DNA from: Sipunculus nudus | Taxonomy: Eukaryota; Annelida; Sipuncula; Golfingiida; Sipunculidae | Assembly (NCBI GenBank): GCA_026874595.1 | Contig: CM049318.1 | Location: forward strand, 43,752,456-43,816,455 | Direction of reading: 5' to 3' | Length of the DNA stretch: 64,000 bases | In this document: positions 52,975 through 64,000 of the stretch, piece after piece | Layout: the number at the start of each line of letters is the position of its first letter | How positions within the stretch are numbered: position 1 is the first letter of the stretch | Position numbers and translations under genes: made by a program | Notes under the pieces: generated by a model | Told to the model about the DNA's origin: nothing | Databases searched by the model: none | The model's input: the letters and a program-made list of their open reading frames with translations, nothing else

Positions 52975-54540
52975 ACAAAAGAAGAACTAGACATTTCTTG
53001 GCACCGCATGTCCCACACCATCCCCAGGCAATCAATCCCCCCCCCCCCCCTTTAAGAATAGGACCCCCTTCTTCAGCAGCAATTATTGACATTACGCAAG
53101 TGACCATGCATGGTTTCTTCAATCTATCAACTTGAGTAACAACATTTTTCACTAACTATGGAGGCCAATACGGTGAATCACTCTTGAGATCTGAAAAGGG
53201 TATTAATTTATAATATAAATGGTAAGGTAGTTGGCGCCACCTGTCTGGTTGACGAGAAAACTATCCAAGATGGATGTACATGCCAACTGCCGGCAAACAC
53301 ATTGAACGACTTCTCAGATATGAGCTTTTTTCAACCTAAAACAGATGTTCGGATGGACGCCACACGAAAAAAATTGCAGATGGCGCAATAATCTTGAGTA
53401 CAAGATGGAGGAGTCCAAGATCTATGGACACATAGTTTGACACCAATACGCGCACCACTCCTAAGAAAAGAGCATTAATTTATTCTACAGAAACGGGATG
53501 GTAGGTGGCGCCACCTGTCTGGTTTACGAGAAAATTTTCCATGATGGATGGACATGCCAAATTTAAGACCAATACTTTGAACAACTCCAGAGCTATGAAC
53601 GATTTTCACCCAAAGCACATGTACAGATGGCCACCACGGAAAAACGATTCCAGAAGGCGCCACCAGTCTTGGGTACAAGATGGAGGAGTCCAGGATCTAT
53701 GGATTTGCACAATTGCAGGCCAATACGGCAAATCACTCCTGAGAAAAGGGCTTTAATTTATTCTACAAAGACGAGAAGGTAGGTGCCACCACCCGTCTGT
53801 TTTACGAAGAAAACTTTCCAAGATGGATGGACATGCCAAATTTCAGACTAATACCTTGAACCACTCCTGAGCTGTGAGTAATTTTCACCGAAAGCAAACG
53901 TAAGGATGGACTCCATAGGAAAATGATTGCAGATGGCGCCACCTGTCTTGAATTTAAGATGGAGGTATCAAAGATCAATGAACCTGCACAATTTTATCCC
54001 AATCTGTCCTTTAGTTTTTGACTTTTAATACTCACAGTACTGTCAAGGGGCAATGATAGGGTATTAAAAGGCGCGAAAACGAGAAAAGGAAAGCCGTTGG
54101 CGCCACCTGTTTTCCCCGGAAAACAAAGCTATCCAAGATCTTCAGTCAGTTTGATTTCCGGACCAATCCATGCATCCCTTACAGAGATAATTATGATTTT
54201 GTGTCATATTCACCATATATGGCAATATTCAAAGTCAAGGCCACTCTCATAGGAAAGGTCATTCCCCAATTAAATATACATCATCCCATAATCCATGCCT
54301 ATGTAATGCATGCTATGAAAGAAATCTGTCCATTAGTTCTTTACTTATAATGCTCACAGTACTGTAAAGTGGGAATGATAGGGGTAATAATCGTCACAAA
54401 AAAAACAAGAAAAAGAAAATAAGTGGCGCCACCAATCTCACCCATATCTATGCACATGTCAAGTTTGGTATAGATACATGAAATAATTTTTGAGTCAGCG
54501 CGTCCAAAAGAAATCTCTGCGGTGGCGCGAGCGTGCTTAA
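52975..54540 (-). mobile_element. MITE family A, copy 2
   Basis: It is an inverted copy of the element at 12,631-13,840: its left end aactagacatttcttggcaccgc matches that element's right end, and ccaaaagaaatctctgcggtggcgc matches its left end. This copy contains three or four extra internal units with (g)gtggcgccacctgtct, so it is longer. A poly-C run at 53,038-53,050 lies near one end. No coding capacity. Confidence 0.6.
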
Positions 54541-55079
54541 ACCATATAAAGGGCCAACCAAAGTTGATTTTTTTCACTTCTTGTGACACTGTTTGTTAAT
54601 ATCAGGCATCCATGCCAGATCAACCAACCATACAGTGATGGAAAAAGTGTAGGTGGATGTCATCCTACATTTTAACCTTAAAGGTAATTTGTAAGGTCAA
54701 ACCGAAGAAAATTGAACCTGAACAGGTGTGTGTTTCTCGAATAAAACCAAGGTATATTCAGTAACCTTAAGCCTTGGAGATATTTTTGTAACAAGTGCAA
54801 CGTACCCAAGCCACGTAATAATAATGTTTATAATTTGTTACACTTTAAAGTATGAAAAGTACAACTTAAAATTGTGTTTTTTTATTACACAGTCACGTGT
54901 TTACTACTCTGAATCAAGACATATGGAAGCAGAGTAAAAGGGTACTTTTTATGTGTTCCTCAAAGTTTCTTTAACACACTTAAAATGATAACAGAATAAA
55001 ACATGGCCCCATTTTGTAAAATGCAGGATAAAAGGTCAATGAATAACGGATATTTGCTTAAAATAATTTTTTTGGGGGT
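54541..55079. other. Stretch without recognised genes
   Basis: No exon, repeat pair or RNA gene is recognised. Confidence 0.35.
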
Positions 55080-55635
55080 GCGAGGTGTGGGTATCAGAAC
55101 AGGGACGGATCCATGATTTAGGAAAAGGAGGCCTCCGGCTCAGGAGGACTAATGATAAAACCTGAAAACAAGGCCTACAGGCCGTATGCGAACCTGTGCA
55201 ATGGGATATACATCAATTATCATGCTGGTATGCGTGCACACAACACAAAAATCATTGTAGCAGGCACCACCAGTCTTGTATACAACGAAGCTATCAGAGA
55301 TATATACAAATGCCCTCCTGATAAATCAGCAGGAACATACACAGTGCAAAAAATATTGTAGGTGGCGCCACCAGTCTTATATAAGACAAAGCTATCCGAT
55401 ATGTATGTCAGGCGGATATATCAAATTCCTCCGTAGAAATAAGCAGGCACTTTCACTTTGCAAAAGTCATTGTAGGTGGCGACACCTGTCTTGTGAAGGA
55501 GAAAGCCATCAAAGACGCATAGACAGTTCAAAATATCAGGCCAATACATCAAACTTCTCTTTAGTTTGATGCACTGGGCTGATCAGGCTTAGGTGAGAAA
55601 GGCAGTTGCCCCGAGTGAACTCTGACAAATTGCTG
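55080..55635 (-). mobile_element. MITE family B, copy 2
   Basis: Inverted copy of the element at 18,711-19,212: aggcctacaggccgtatgcgaacctgtgca and ggctgatcaggcttaggtgagaaaggcagttgccccgagtgaac match that element's ends. The ggtggcgccaccagtctt units repeat three times. No coding capacity. Confidence 0.55.
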
Positions 55636-55654
55636 GCTCAAGCTACTGGACTAA

Positions 55655-56010
55655 GTGAACTCTTGACCTCCATCTGGCTAGAAAGAGTGTACTATTGACC
55701 TGTGCATGGCTTCACTTAGTGAACTCTTGACCTTTTGCATAATCTGACACAGTTTGCAGTCTGCCAAAGCTATAGTTAGATCCAGGCTGAACTTTGGTGC
55801 CACATCTGATGCAGTGGGCAGTTTGTCAAAGTTATAAGTAGAGTGCATTTACTGCACTGAATGTACTCTTGACCTGTTGCCTAATCTGATACAGTTGGCA
55901 GCCTGTCAGAACTATAAGTAGATACAGGCTGACTTACGGCCTGTTGCCAAATCTGAAATAGTAGGCAGTCTGTCTAGCTAATTATAGATACAGACACTTT
56001 CTTGGCCTGT
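55655..56010. repeat. Degenerate tandem repeat of ~75-bp units
   Basis: Units share (c)ctgttgcctaatctgatacag(t)tggcag(c/t)ctgtcaaa(g/c)ctata(a)gta(g)ata(c)aggctga, visible about four times with decay. No coding capacity. Confidence 0.5.
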
Positions 56011-57237
56011 TCGTAAATCTGTTTACACATACTGAAAGACTTTAGCAAAAATGTTTTTATTAAGCTGATGCATTCATAAGGTTTTTTTTTATAAAAATGT
56101 TTAGAATAATAAAAGATGCAGTCCTTTCAGTGTTAAAGGTCCAATAATTCTGCCAAAATTCATTCAAGTAAACTTGAACAAAGGCCACCCAAGAATATTT
56201 TTTGTGCAGAAGTTATAATTGAAACAATTTTGTAGAAGAAGACTATTGCAGTCCTCCGTTTGAAATAAATGTAGACTTTATAATGGCCTTAAGCTTTTCA
56301 AGACTGTACCAAAAATAAACAAACTTATCTATTCTTATATGATTGAAAGAACCATGTCCTAGGATAATTCTTGTGAAAAAATTCGTGAAAGTTTCATCAT
56401 AAACATTTAAAGAGGCTAATATTGTCCATAAAAAAAAAGAGGCTAAAATTGTCCATAAAAAAAAAAACAAGTCAATCTCGGTGACGCCACGAAATCTGCA
56501 ATTTCAAATATGAGTCATGTAACCAACATTTGCACAATACTTGGTGATGCTACCTCCAGTCATTTCTGAGATTGCTATATCAGTATACTTACTTGGCCAA
56601 ATGACTAAATTCTAGTTCACGTGACTCCGCTAAAATTCATCAAACGCAAACTATTTGAACAAATTTGAGAGGGCTCGCCTCTAGGATAATTTCTGTAAAA
56701 TATTGCACAATTTGGCTGGAACGTTTAAAAGAAGAAGACTTTTAAAGGTTTCTCAGCTTTTTTCCCTATGAAATCAAGGAAAATGCAGAGAGCAAAAAAA
56801 AAATAATAATGATATGCTGAATCCGTTAGAGTTTTTCAGATGGCTTTTATTTTGCTTAAAATTTCGTGATGCAATCTCTTGTCGTTTTCGAGATAGTATG
56901 GGTTAACGTACAGACGACGGACGACGCCACATCATCCCATAAGCTCCCAGGTTCGCTAGAAAGGTCGCAATAATTCGTCTGAACCCCTTATGGCAGCTGG
57001 TATTCCGATACCTCTGGACCCCTCCTCTCGATCCACTTCTGCCCTGGATGGACGTTTCACATTTAAAGTTAAAACGCATACTGAAACATTCAGAATGGCT
57101 CTAAAAATAGCTGCCACAATGACAAAAAAAGGCGATTTCTATCGTTTTATACTAGTCATTATAAATATAAATATAAATATTTTATGGGAACAACGTGTTT
57201 GAGTTCAAATAGAACCATTCATCTTTAACGCGCATTT
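56011..57237. other. AT-rich stretch without recognised genes
   Basis: Only a short duplicated agaggctaa(a/t)attgtccataaaaaaa (56,410-56,465) is notable. Near 56,870-56,950 is a cgagatagtatgggtt...cagacgacggacgacgcc stretch seen in many dispersed repeats. No exon is recognised. Confidence 0.35.
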
Positions 57238-57747
57238 TCAGCTAGTAGTCGGCAGCGTTATGCAAAATCTGTACGGCCTTTGCCTCGTGAGAAATATTTT
57301 TAAATTGCTTGACATAGACCATCTTCTCTGAATAATTTTTAAATGGTGCAAGTATGGGATCTTGCCCCCCCCCCCCCCCCCCCCCCCAATCAGGGGATAC
57401 TTAACTTTGATTAGCCGAGTTGCTGCACGGATATGTTGTGATGTCAGCCAGCTATTCTCACTTACAAGTACATCCCTATTTGAAGTTGTTAACTTTAACT
57501 GGCTGATCCATAAATCTGTCCTGTTAAGCTCATTATTGATGTCAACACTGTCCTCAATGGAAAAACGTGGGTTTTGGATATGAGTTAATTTATCTGGTTG
57601 GCTTAATGGACTTGTTTGAAGAGATTGGAACAACCGCGCACTGCGTACATGTACATTGATGTAGTACCAGACATGTCCACCAGATGACAGCACCAGACGG
57701 TTAGCTGGTGTGACATTTAAAGGGACCCAATCACCCATCGGACTCAT
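57238..57747 (-). pseudogene. Ulp1-like protease fragment with a poly-C break
   Basis: The minus-strand frame contains VSENSWLTSQHIRAATRLIK and KYPLIGG, matching the opening of Ulp1-like cysteine protease ORFs carried by many invertebrate transposons (the WLT/S..HI.AA..L segment before the GLQ). A C-run (57,366-57,387, G-run on this strand) then shifts the frame; after it, a related segment with QILHNAADY is seen in another frame. It is a broken domain; the catalytic His-Asp-Cys part is not present. Confidence 0.5.
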
Positions 57748-58908
57748 ATAAACTAAAGGTATTCCCTTGGAGCTTTTATAAAAATAGGCCAGAAAATGTG
57801 GATATCACCGAACACAGGCTGCTTATTTTGTTTATATTAACATGTTTTTAATAAATTCAACAAAAGCATCTGGTGGCAAGTCAGATAAGCCAGAGCTTTG
57901 CAAGTGTTTTTTTGCAACAAGTGACCTTCCACCTTAGCATATATGCAACCTACCACATTTGGTTACATATTTTTCCAGTTTGTCACTTTGCGGTGTTTAC
58001 ATACATGTTGTTGATAAACAATACATCCTTCACGAATGCCTTTTAAGACCATTTCACAACCAAAATTACCCTTAGATATTAAAATATACATAGAGGGAGC
58101 CAGAAATCACATAAATTCTTTTTCAAAAGGTAGATGAATGGGCACAGTTTAAAACATTTGCCAGAGGCTGACATAAAGAGAGGAAGATACAACAGTATTT
58201 ACTATTTTTCCTGATTATTTCTTTCATTGAATATTGTCTATGTTTATTCAATTTATTTAATTTCATATATGGTGAGGCTTGGTTTAGTATGGTATCACTT
58301 CGGTTTATAAACATATTATTGCCAAATTGTAAAATAATCAGTGCTAAAGAATATTTGTTCCAAAAAAGGTTAGATTATATTTCGTTATAGGTCAATAAGT
58401 TATTTGCGTGTAACATTAATTAATGGGTATAATAACTGGACCAGCCCTTAGAGCGCAAAAGAGTAAGCCGCATAAAACCTCTCGTCATGCTTAAAATTAG
58501 ATAAAAATTATACATGTTCACAGTATTTATCATCAATTCTCAACTCTTTCAACGGTTAAAACATTATCCTCAACAAACTACATAAATGTATCCAATTGGT
58601 ACAAAAGAGTCCGTTTGAGATTTGGAAACATATTCTCTCGTTAGACCATTTGGAAACTTTGACAATTTCATGGAATAAACAAAAAAATATAGTACATCAG
58701 TTACACAGTTACAGGAACACAAGTTCTTTATCATAAACACGTCAAAGTTTACAAGTTTTACAAAATTACAAGCTTTGTACCGTTAATAATCTATGACGAT
58801 TTGAGTCAGGTCAAGGTATACGGCGAGTAAATTAGCCTTATATGAGAACATCCAGAATACCGTAATAAAAGCTGGTTATATGATACATTTTACGTTTTAA
58901 ATCATGTG
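57748..58908. other. AT-rich stretch without recognised genes
   Basis: No exon, repeat pair or RNA gene is recognised. Confidence 0.3.
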
Positions 58909-59936
58909 CAGTGGCGTCTTCCAGGGTGGGGTGGGGGTGAATTTGTATACACACACACACACACACACATATATACCTTTTTGTGCGTCTCTGAGTGACA
59001 TATTCAACTATATACAGTAGAACGCCTGCTAACGGCCACGCCTCAATAACGGTCAATATGTCTATTACGGTCAGATTTTCCGGTCCCGAATTTTCGACCG
59101 TTATATTTCATAATCATTTGGTTGTCAATTATGGTCACTCCTCTACTCCGTATTACGGCCAGGTCTCTCGGTCCCGCAGGCCGGAAAACGCCTCAATTAC
59201 GGTCAGGGGCAGTGACTCCCTGACATGTGCTCTACAAATCGAGCGGTCACTTCTGACCTCAATATTATTACACAAGTGTCCGCTCTCACATATTCCTGTC
59301 TGTTAATGAGTGCCTGGATAAAGGTAACCACTCGACCGTGACTGAGTTGTTTGATACGTAGCCAGTGTCGCACTCCCCCAACTCAGCCTCATTAGTATGC
59401 ACAATAGTAAGGCATGTGTTCCCACCTGCGTGTATGTTTGGGAATCAGTCGTGCGAGCTGGATCTTAATCAGGGTGTTTGTCATTTAATTAACGACAACC
59501 AGCGGGTCCCGATTATTATGTCATCAGAAAAACGTTAGGCAAACTGTGGATCTTTAAACTTTCTTTAATATCCCTCTGAACACGTACATCAAACGAAAAC
59601 AGTGCGGCAAACATCGCACCATTTACTCATTCATTAATAATATTGAATGCAAAATAAACATTGTTACATGTATGAAATGTTGCGCATACTCTGTCCCAAT
59701 CACTTTGACGTGATTGTAAATATTTTATTTTTTATTGATAACAGTTATTACACTAATACTCTGTATATACGTTTATTTTTTATTGTTATAAAGATTTGAA
59801 CCCGGTTTCGTGTTACATTTTAACCCCCCTATACTGGTCAAGTCCTGTATAACGGCCACTCCTGTGTTAGGGCCACTTTCATCCAGTCCCGATGGTGACC
59901 GTAATACAGGCGTTCTACTGTATATATAATTATATA

Positions 59937-59979
<43 letters not shown>

Positions 59980-60237
59980 TTTATCATATTTCAAATAGTT
60001 ATAATGTATTAGAAAATAAATTATTTTGTGAATTCTAAGCAAGGTTTAGATACAATTTTTTTTAGTAAATGGATCTTTAATCTTTAATTCTATTAATAAT
60101 ATATTTCATTTGCAATTTTATAATATTATTCTCTGAAAGGTGTGTGAGTGTGGGGGGGGGGGTGATTACATTGACCATCCCCTCCCCCCCCCCCTTGCCA
60201 AAAAGTTGCCCCCATCCCCCCTATATTGACGCCCCTG
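58909..60237. mobile_element. hAT-like element, copy A, split by a pogo-like MITE
   Basis: Starts cagtggcgtc and ends gacgcccctg. Flanks atcatgtg (58,901-58,908) and atcctgtg (60,238-60,245) are an 8-bp duplication with one mismatch. The non-inserted parts match copy B (61,689-62,123) closely, including the G-run and the final ctatattgacgcccctg. It is interrupted at 59,015-59,920. Confidence 0.8.
59015..59920. mobile_element. pogo/Tigger-like MITE inside copy A
   Basis: Ends are cagtagaacgcctg and caggcgttctactg, inverted, flanked by TA on both sides, as expected for Tc1/mariner-group elements. aacggccac / aacggtca-type motifs recur at both ends. No transposase is encoded. Confidence 0.75.
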
Positions 60238-60379
60238 ATCCTGTGCACAGTTAGAGAATTGTCTTATCTAACGTACCTAGTCGTACAATGTGAAAAATAT
60301 TATTTGTAAATGCATTTTGATTTGGGCCCGGGAGACGTTTGCAGGGTTGACCGTCTGTCGAACCATATGTTATAGTTAA

Positions 60380-60635
60380 CAACTGCCGTAATTTACCGAA
60401 TTTTAGTAACTTTTCTGGTGTTTGTGGTAAGTGTACTGTCCATTCTATTATAATCAATTAGAAAATGTGAAAAAAATCGCATTAGCATGTATGATAAGGC
60501 CGTTTTCATCATACGTGTTTTATGCGAATTTTTCACATTTTCCCATTCATTATAATAGGATGGACAGTAGGCCTATACTAAACATAAACACCAGAAAGGT
60601 AACTAAATTCGTTAAATCACGGCAAATGTAATAAT
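60380..60635. repeat. Long imperfect palindrome
   Basis: Arms contain aactgccgtaatttaccg ... ctggtgttt ... tactgtccattctattataat and their reversed copy, with a gcattagcatgtatgataaggccg centre. It could be a foldback MITE. A related aaaggccgttttcattgggcccggg motif lies just outside at 60,660. Confidence 0.55.
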
Positions 60636-60639
60636 GCCG

Positions 60640-61306
60640 TTTTCATATAAAAAAAGATGAAAAAAGGCCGTTTTCATTGGGCCCGGGATTTTTTACCGTG
60701 CCAAATCAGGTAATTTGACCCTTATTAAGAGTTATAATTTAGCACTAAAAGTACGAATTATCAACTAAATAATTATTTTTTTATTGGAGGAAGGGATAGA
60801 CCAAGTCTTCATGATTTACTTAATTTCAGGATCGTTTCTGTTACGTGAGGGTCATTTTTCAAGTATTTAATTGGGCCCGAGTTTAATGTTGGGTCCGGGT
60901 TTCAGTGTGTCATATACGCGTTCGTGCACGCATTTTTGGCACTTCCAATGACATGGCGACGTAAAAAGTTGCCTTCTCCAAACAAGAGATCTGTCTATGA
61001 AAGTCTTTGAAACATCTCATGCACACATTCAGGCGTACAGTTCGTTAATGCGCAAAAATCGAGCCATTTCGCCAATTAAGCACCTGTACACAGGCAGAGT
61101 CAGTATGTCCCGTGTAATGATAAGATTTGCAAGCATATACTGTTTGGTAATATGGATTATGTCCAGTATCCGTTGGGGGTCATGTTTTGGTGACAGGGGC
61201 AGTTTCGATTATGCCGCCAAACTGACCAGACGCTTTCAGCGGTGCAGAGAACTTCCCAGGGACCGCTCCCAAAGGGGGGGGGGGTAACATATTATCACGT
61301 TGACTG

Positions 61307-61365
<59 letters not shown>

Positions 61366-61688
61366 GAATGAATCATATTCAGGTATTAAGGCCTCCGGCC
61401 AATAGAACCGATGTAAATACACAAATCTGTGGCGATCATCCTAGGTAATGCAAACAGCAAATACAATTTAAAAAAAGTGCTAGAACTTAACTTATACTAA
61501 CGATAATACATAGTAAAATAAATAACACACAACCATTTGTGTAAAGTTTGTAAAGAAATATAACGTGTGTACACTGTTAAGTCATGATTAGGATAGCTCC
61601 GTGTCAAAAGGCACATAGGCCCAATGGCTATTCCACCATAGCCCGGCTATCCGCTTCCCAGTTATCAGCTTCCAAAATATCTGCTCAC
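60640..61688. other. Stretch with a TA microsatellite and no recognised gene
   Basis: A TA run at 61,311-61,362 follows a G-run (61,275-61,285). No exon or repeat pair is recognised. Confidence 0.35.
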
Positions 61689-61732
61689 CAGTGGCGTCAA
61701 TTTTTCTTCCAGCGTGGGGGGGGGGACGACTT

Positions 61733-61787
<55 letters not shown>

Positions 61788-62123
61788 ATTCAGCGTCTCT
61801 GAGCGACATATTCAACTATATATACATATATATATATATATAATTATATATAATTATATATGTATAAACTTAATGATATTTCAAATAATTATAATTTTTT
61901 AGAAAATAAGGTGTGAATTTTAAGCAAGGTTTAGATATAACATTTTTTAGTAAATGGATCCAAAGTCTTTAATTCTATTTATTAATATATTTTATTTGCA
62001 ATATTATGATATTATTCTCTGAAAAGTTGGGGGGGGGGGATGATTACATTGACCATCCCCCCTTGTCAAAAAGTGGGGGGTGTATATACCCCCCCCCCAT
62101 CCCCCCCTATATTGACGCCCCTG
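61689..62123. mobile_element. hAT-like element, copy B, perfect 8-bp target duplication
   Basis: Starts cagtggcgtc and ends gacgcccctg, flanked by identical ctgctcac (61,681-61,688 and 62,124-62,131). It holds a long TA run (about 61,735-61,783) and G/C runs and has no coding capacity. It is the same family as copy A. Confidence 0.85.
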
Positions 62124-62209
62124 CTGCTCACCAAATATTCGCGTGCCCAGATATCCGTGTGTGAGCGTTAAGTCGAAAATGATCCTGCACGGTTCATATT
62201 GTCGTGTTC

Positions 62210-62383
62210 TGTTAGAACGTGTTTTAATAATGGATTGTTGAAAGAATGACGAGGCTGGTCTTTGCTTGGCGCACTTTACTCAGTTCACTTGCTTAACACT
62301 AGGTGCCGTAAAAACGGTCATGATGCCGTATATCTGACATGTCATAAAATTACAAATCATACATAACAAACTTGTATATGACA
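62210..62383 (-). repeat. Probable 3' LTR of a Ty3/gypsy element
   Basis: On the minus strand, a polypurine tract aaggggaggga (62,384-62,394) is followed by tgtcatatacaag, and the putative LTR ends ..ctaaca near 62,210 (TG...CA). It lies 3' of the integrase gene. The other LTR is outside the window. Confidence 0.5.
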
Positions 62384-62931
62384 TCCCTCCCCTTATTCAT
62401 AAAAGAGAAGATCATATTCAGAGTCAACATTTCACACCAAGCATGCACAGTCCATATGCATATTCAATATACCGGTTAATTCAAAGTCCAATATTAAATT
62501 ACAATAGCACAGATGTCCATGCATGTGATAAAAGAACTTAAAATAATGTGTTTACTTAATAAATATGGCGTTTCATCAAACTATTCTGTTGTTGTTTATT
62601 GTTTATTTCACATAATCAGCAAGATGTTTAGGTGGTTTAGTTTTTCATTTACTTTTGCGTGGCGATTTAGGACTTTTGGTTATGCTGCCACTGCCACTCT
62701 GAGGTACACTGTTATTAGGCACAATGTTATGGTCACTGTCGACTATTTCTCCCCCCTCCACAGAAGTTTTGGTATGATTCTGTGTGTCAGGTGACTCAAG
62801 AGTGACGTGCGGAGAACGGTCTGTAGGCGAATCATCTTGGGGTAGATCACTGGTAATGCACTCGGAGATGGTTGTGGCTCTGTGTTGAAGATGGTTGCAG
62901 GATCAGATACAGGCTCAAGATTAGAAGTGGG

Positions 62932-64000
62932 TTATACTAATGCCTGTGCTGGTTCATCAGATTGGGTTTGTGTGGTAGCTGATGCAGGAATTAATTTAAA
63001 GAAAGAAGAATTTCTGGTAACAACATGAGAACCATTCTGTGCAGTAATCATTGATCCATTCTTTGCTGTAGCAGTATATGGCACAGGAGAAAATGTAGCT
63101 GTAGGTTTGTTCTGTGGTTGCTGTTTTACAAGAACGTTGTCACCAAGCTGAACATTGTCTGATGTTGGATGTACAGGGTTTGCATAATTTGCCATTTTTG
63201 CTTTAGCCAGGGAATCATGTTCACGAATGACAGTATCATCTGGTGATGTTTCAGCATGGAGGTCTGGTAGTTTTGTGCGAATGTCTCGGCCAAACAAACA
63301 TGTTGCTGGGGCGATGCCTGTTGATGGATGTGGTGTAGCACGATAATTTCTGAGAAATTGGTTGATTTGTGTGACCCAATTCCCTGTTTCTACTACTGCT
63401 GATTTAATGGCTTTAGTCAGAGTGTTCATGAATCGTTCAGCGATCCCATTGGCTTGAGGCCAATATGGCGTGATTTTGCGGTGTGAGACGCCCATAGTCT
63501 GGCAGAATCTGCGGAATTCACGGCTTTGAAACGGAGGGCCATTATCTGTACGCAAAACATGAGGAATGCCGAACAACGCAAATAAATTCTCAAACTTGTC
63601 GATTGTAGTTGTGGCTGATGTTGATTTCACGAGCGAAACTGTTGGATATCGAGAATAGTCATCAATCACAACCAAGGCATAGTAACCATTAGGAAATGGT
63701 CCACAGAAATCGGCACTAAGGGAATGCCATGGGCCTGGTGGCAGTTGTGACATTTGCAATTGTTCAGTTTTCTTTGCAGGTGTTGATGATTGACATGGTA
63801 GACAGTTTTGACATGCATCTTCTACGAGTTTGTTTACACCAGGAAACCAAACTTTTGTTCGTAGGAGCTGTTTGGTTCGAACAATACCTTGATGACCTTC
63901 GTGGGCCAACTGAATCACTCTGCTCTGCAGTGACTTTGGAATAACTATACGGTTGTTGTTTAACACAATGAAATTATCACGGTCTTGATCATTGTCAACT
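62932..64000 (-). CDS. Ty3/gypsy integrase (C-terminal part of pol), partial
   Basis: The frame runs off the right edge of the window. It has the H2C2 zinc-binding HEGHQG...CQNCLPC, then the catalytic core with SADFCGPF (Asp), RTDNGPPF (Asp) and ANGIAERF (Glu), so all three acidic residues are present. A C-terminal part follows (VQLGDNVLVKQQ). The frame stops at 62,932, but the sequence beyond stays coding-like in frame to about 62,830 (EPVSDPATIF), so the stop may be a nonsense change or the true end. It is a different element from the 4.9-7.3 kb gypsy fragment, or its missing half; they cannot be joined here. Confidence 0.8.
   Translation of the reverse strand, partial: VDNDQDRDNFIVLNNNRIVIPKSLQSRVIQLAHEGHQGIVRTKQLLRTKVWFPGVNKLVEDACQNCLPCQSSTPAKKTEQLQMSQLPPGPWHSLSADFCGPFPNGYYALVVIDDYSRYPTVSLVKSTSATTTIDKFENLFALFGIPHVLRTDNGPPFQSREFRRFCQTMGVSHRKITPYWPQANGIAERFMNTLTKAIKSAVVETGNWVTQINQFLRNYRATPHPSTGIAPATCLFGRDIRTKLPDLHAETSPDDTVIREHDSLAKAKMANYANPVHPTSDNVQLGDNVLVKQQPQNKPTATFSPVPYTATAKNGSMITAQNGSHVVTRNSSFFKLIPASATTQTQSDEPAQALV

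Noticed and set aside
55152-55569. Two overlapping short plus-strand frames
   Set aside because: They run through the repeated ggtggcgccacc units of MITE family B and are not genes.
1-64000. CRISPR array or prokaryotic origin
   Set aside because: No regular direct repeats with unique spacers; eukaryotic splice sites, LINEs and LTR elements are present.

Overview
This is animal genomic DNA: AT-rich, with spliced genes, long TA and poly-C tracts, and many LINE, LTR and cut-and-paste DNA transposon fragments. The repeat mix suggests a marine invertebrate such as a mollusc, but this is inference; no taxon-specific marker is visible. No prokaryotic operon, tRNA, rRNA or CRISPR array was seen.

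Layout. 1-11,170 is a graveyard of retroelements: an L1/Tx1-type LINE (+), the gag-protease-RT part of a Ty3/gypsy element (-), and three other non-LTR fragments (-). 11,217-11,985 is a short inverted-repeat element. From about 12,029 to 49,225 lies a segment whose two ends are inverted copies of each other: a 29-base identical outer block plus weaker inner blocks. Just inside each end, a spliced gene points inward. On the left is a gene whose last exon (17,240-17,979) resembles a transposase C-terminus. On the right is a THAP zinc-finger gene (exon 1 at 48,799-48,889). This may be a large two-gene transposon.

Nested in it, from about 20,290 to 45,880, is the most interesting part: a roughly 25.5-kb endogenous virus of the Polinton/Maverick/adintovirus type. 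The plus strand carries early small proteins, an intron-containing zinc-finger gene, protein-primed family B DNA polymerase, packaging ATPase, a cut-off retroviral-type integrase, penton-like minor capsid protein, a second possible jelly-roll protein, several tiny arginine-rich core-like peptides, major capsid protein and adenain-type protease. The last 8 kb is mostly minus strand and holds about a dozen genes that I cannot match to the standard Polinton set, including a RING-finger protein and intact 358- and 308-residue proteins. The copy is dead or dying. The polymerase has a frameshift, a probable deletion and two stops; the integrase lacks its second half; the major capsid gene has one in-frame stop; the protease has Tyr where the catalytic acid is expected. 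Many accessory genes remain open.

46-64 kb is again transposon-rich: nested inverted-repeat elements with 8-bp target duplications, two copies of one hAT-like element (one split by a pogo-like MITE), further copies of MITE families also present at 12-19 kb, a Ulp1-like protease fragment, and the integrase and 3' LTR of another Ty3/gypsy element at the right edge.

How the genes work together (known for the family). Polymerase and terminal repeats replicate the linear genome. Integrase inserts it. Major capsid and penton build the shell, with the protease maturing core and capsid proteins and the ATPase packaging DNA. The minus-strand genes are probably host-interaction functions (inference).
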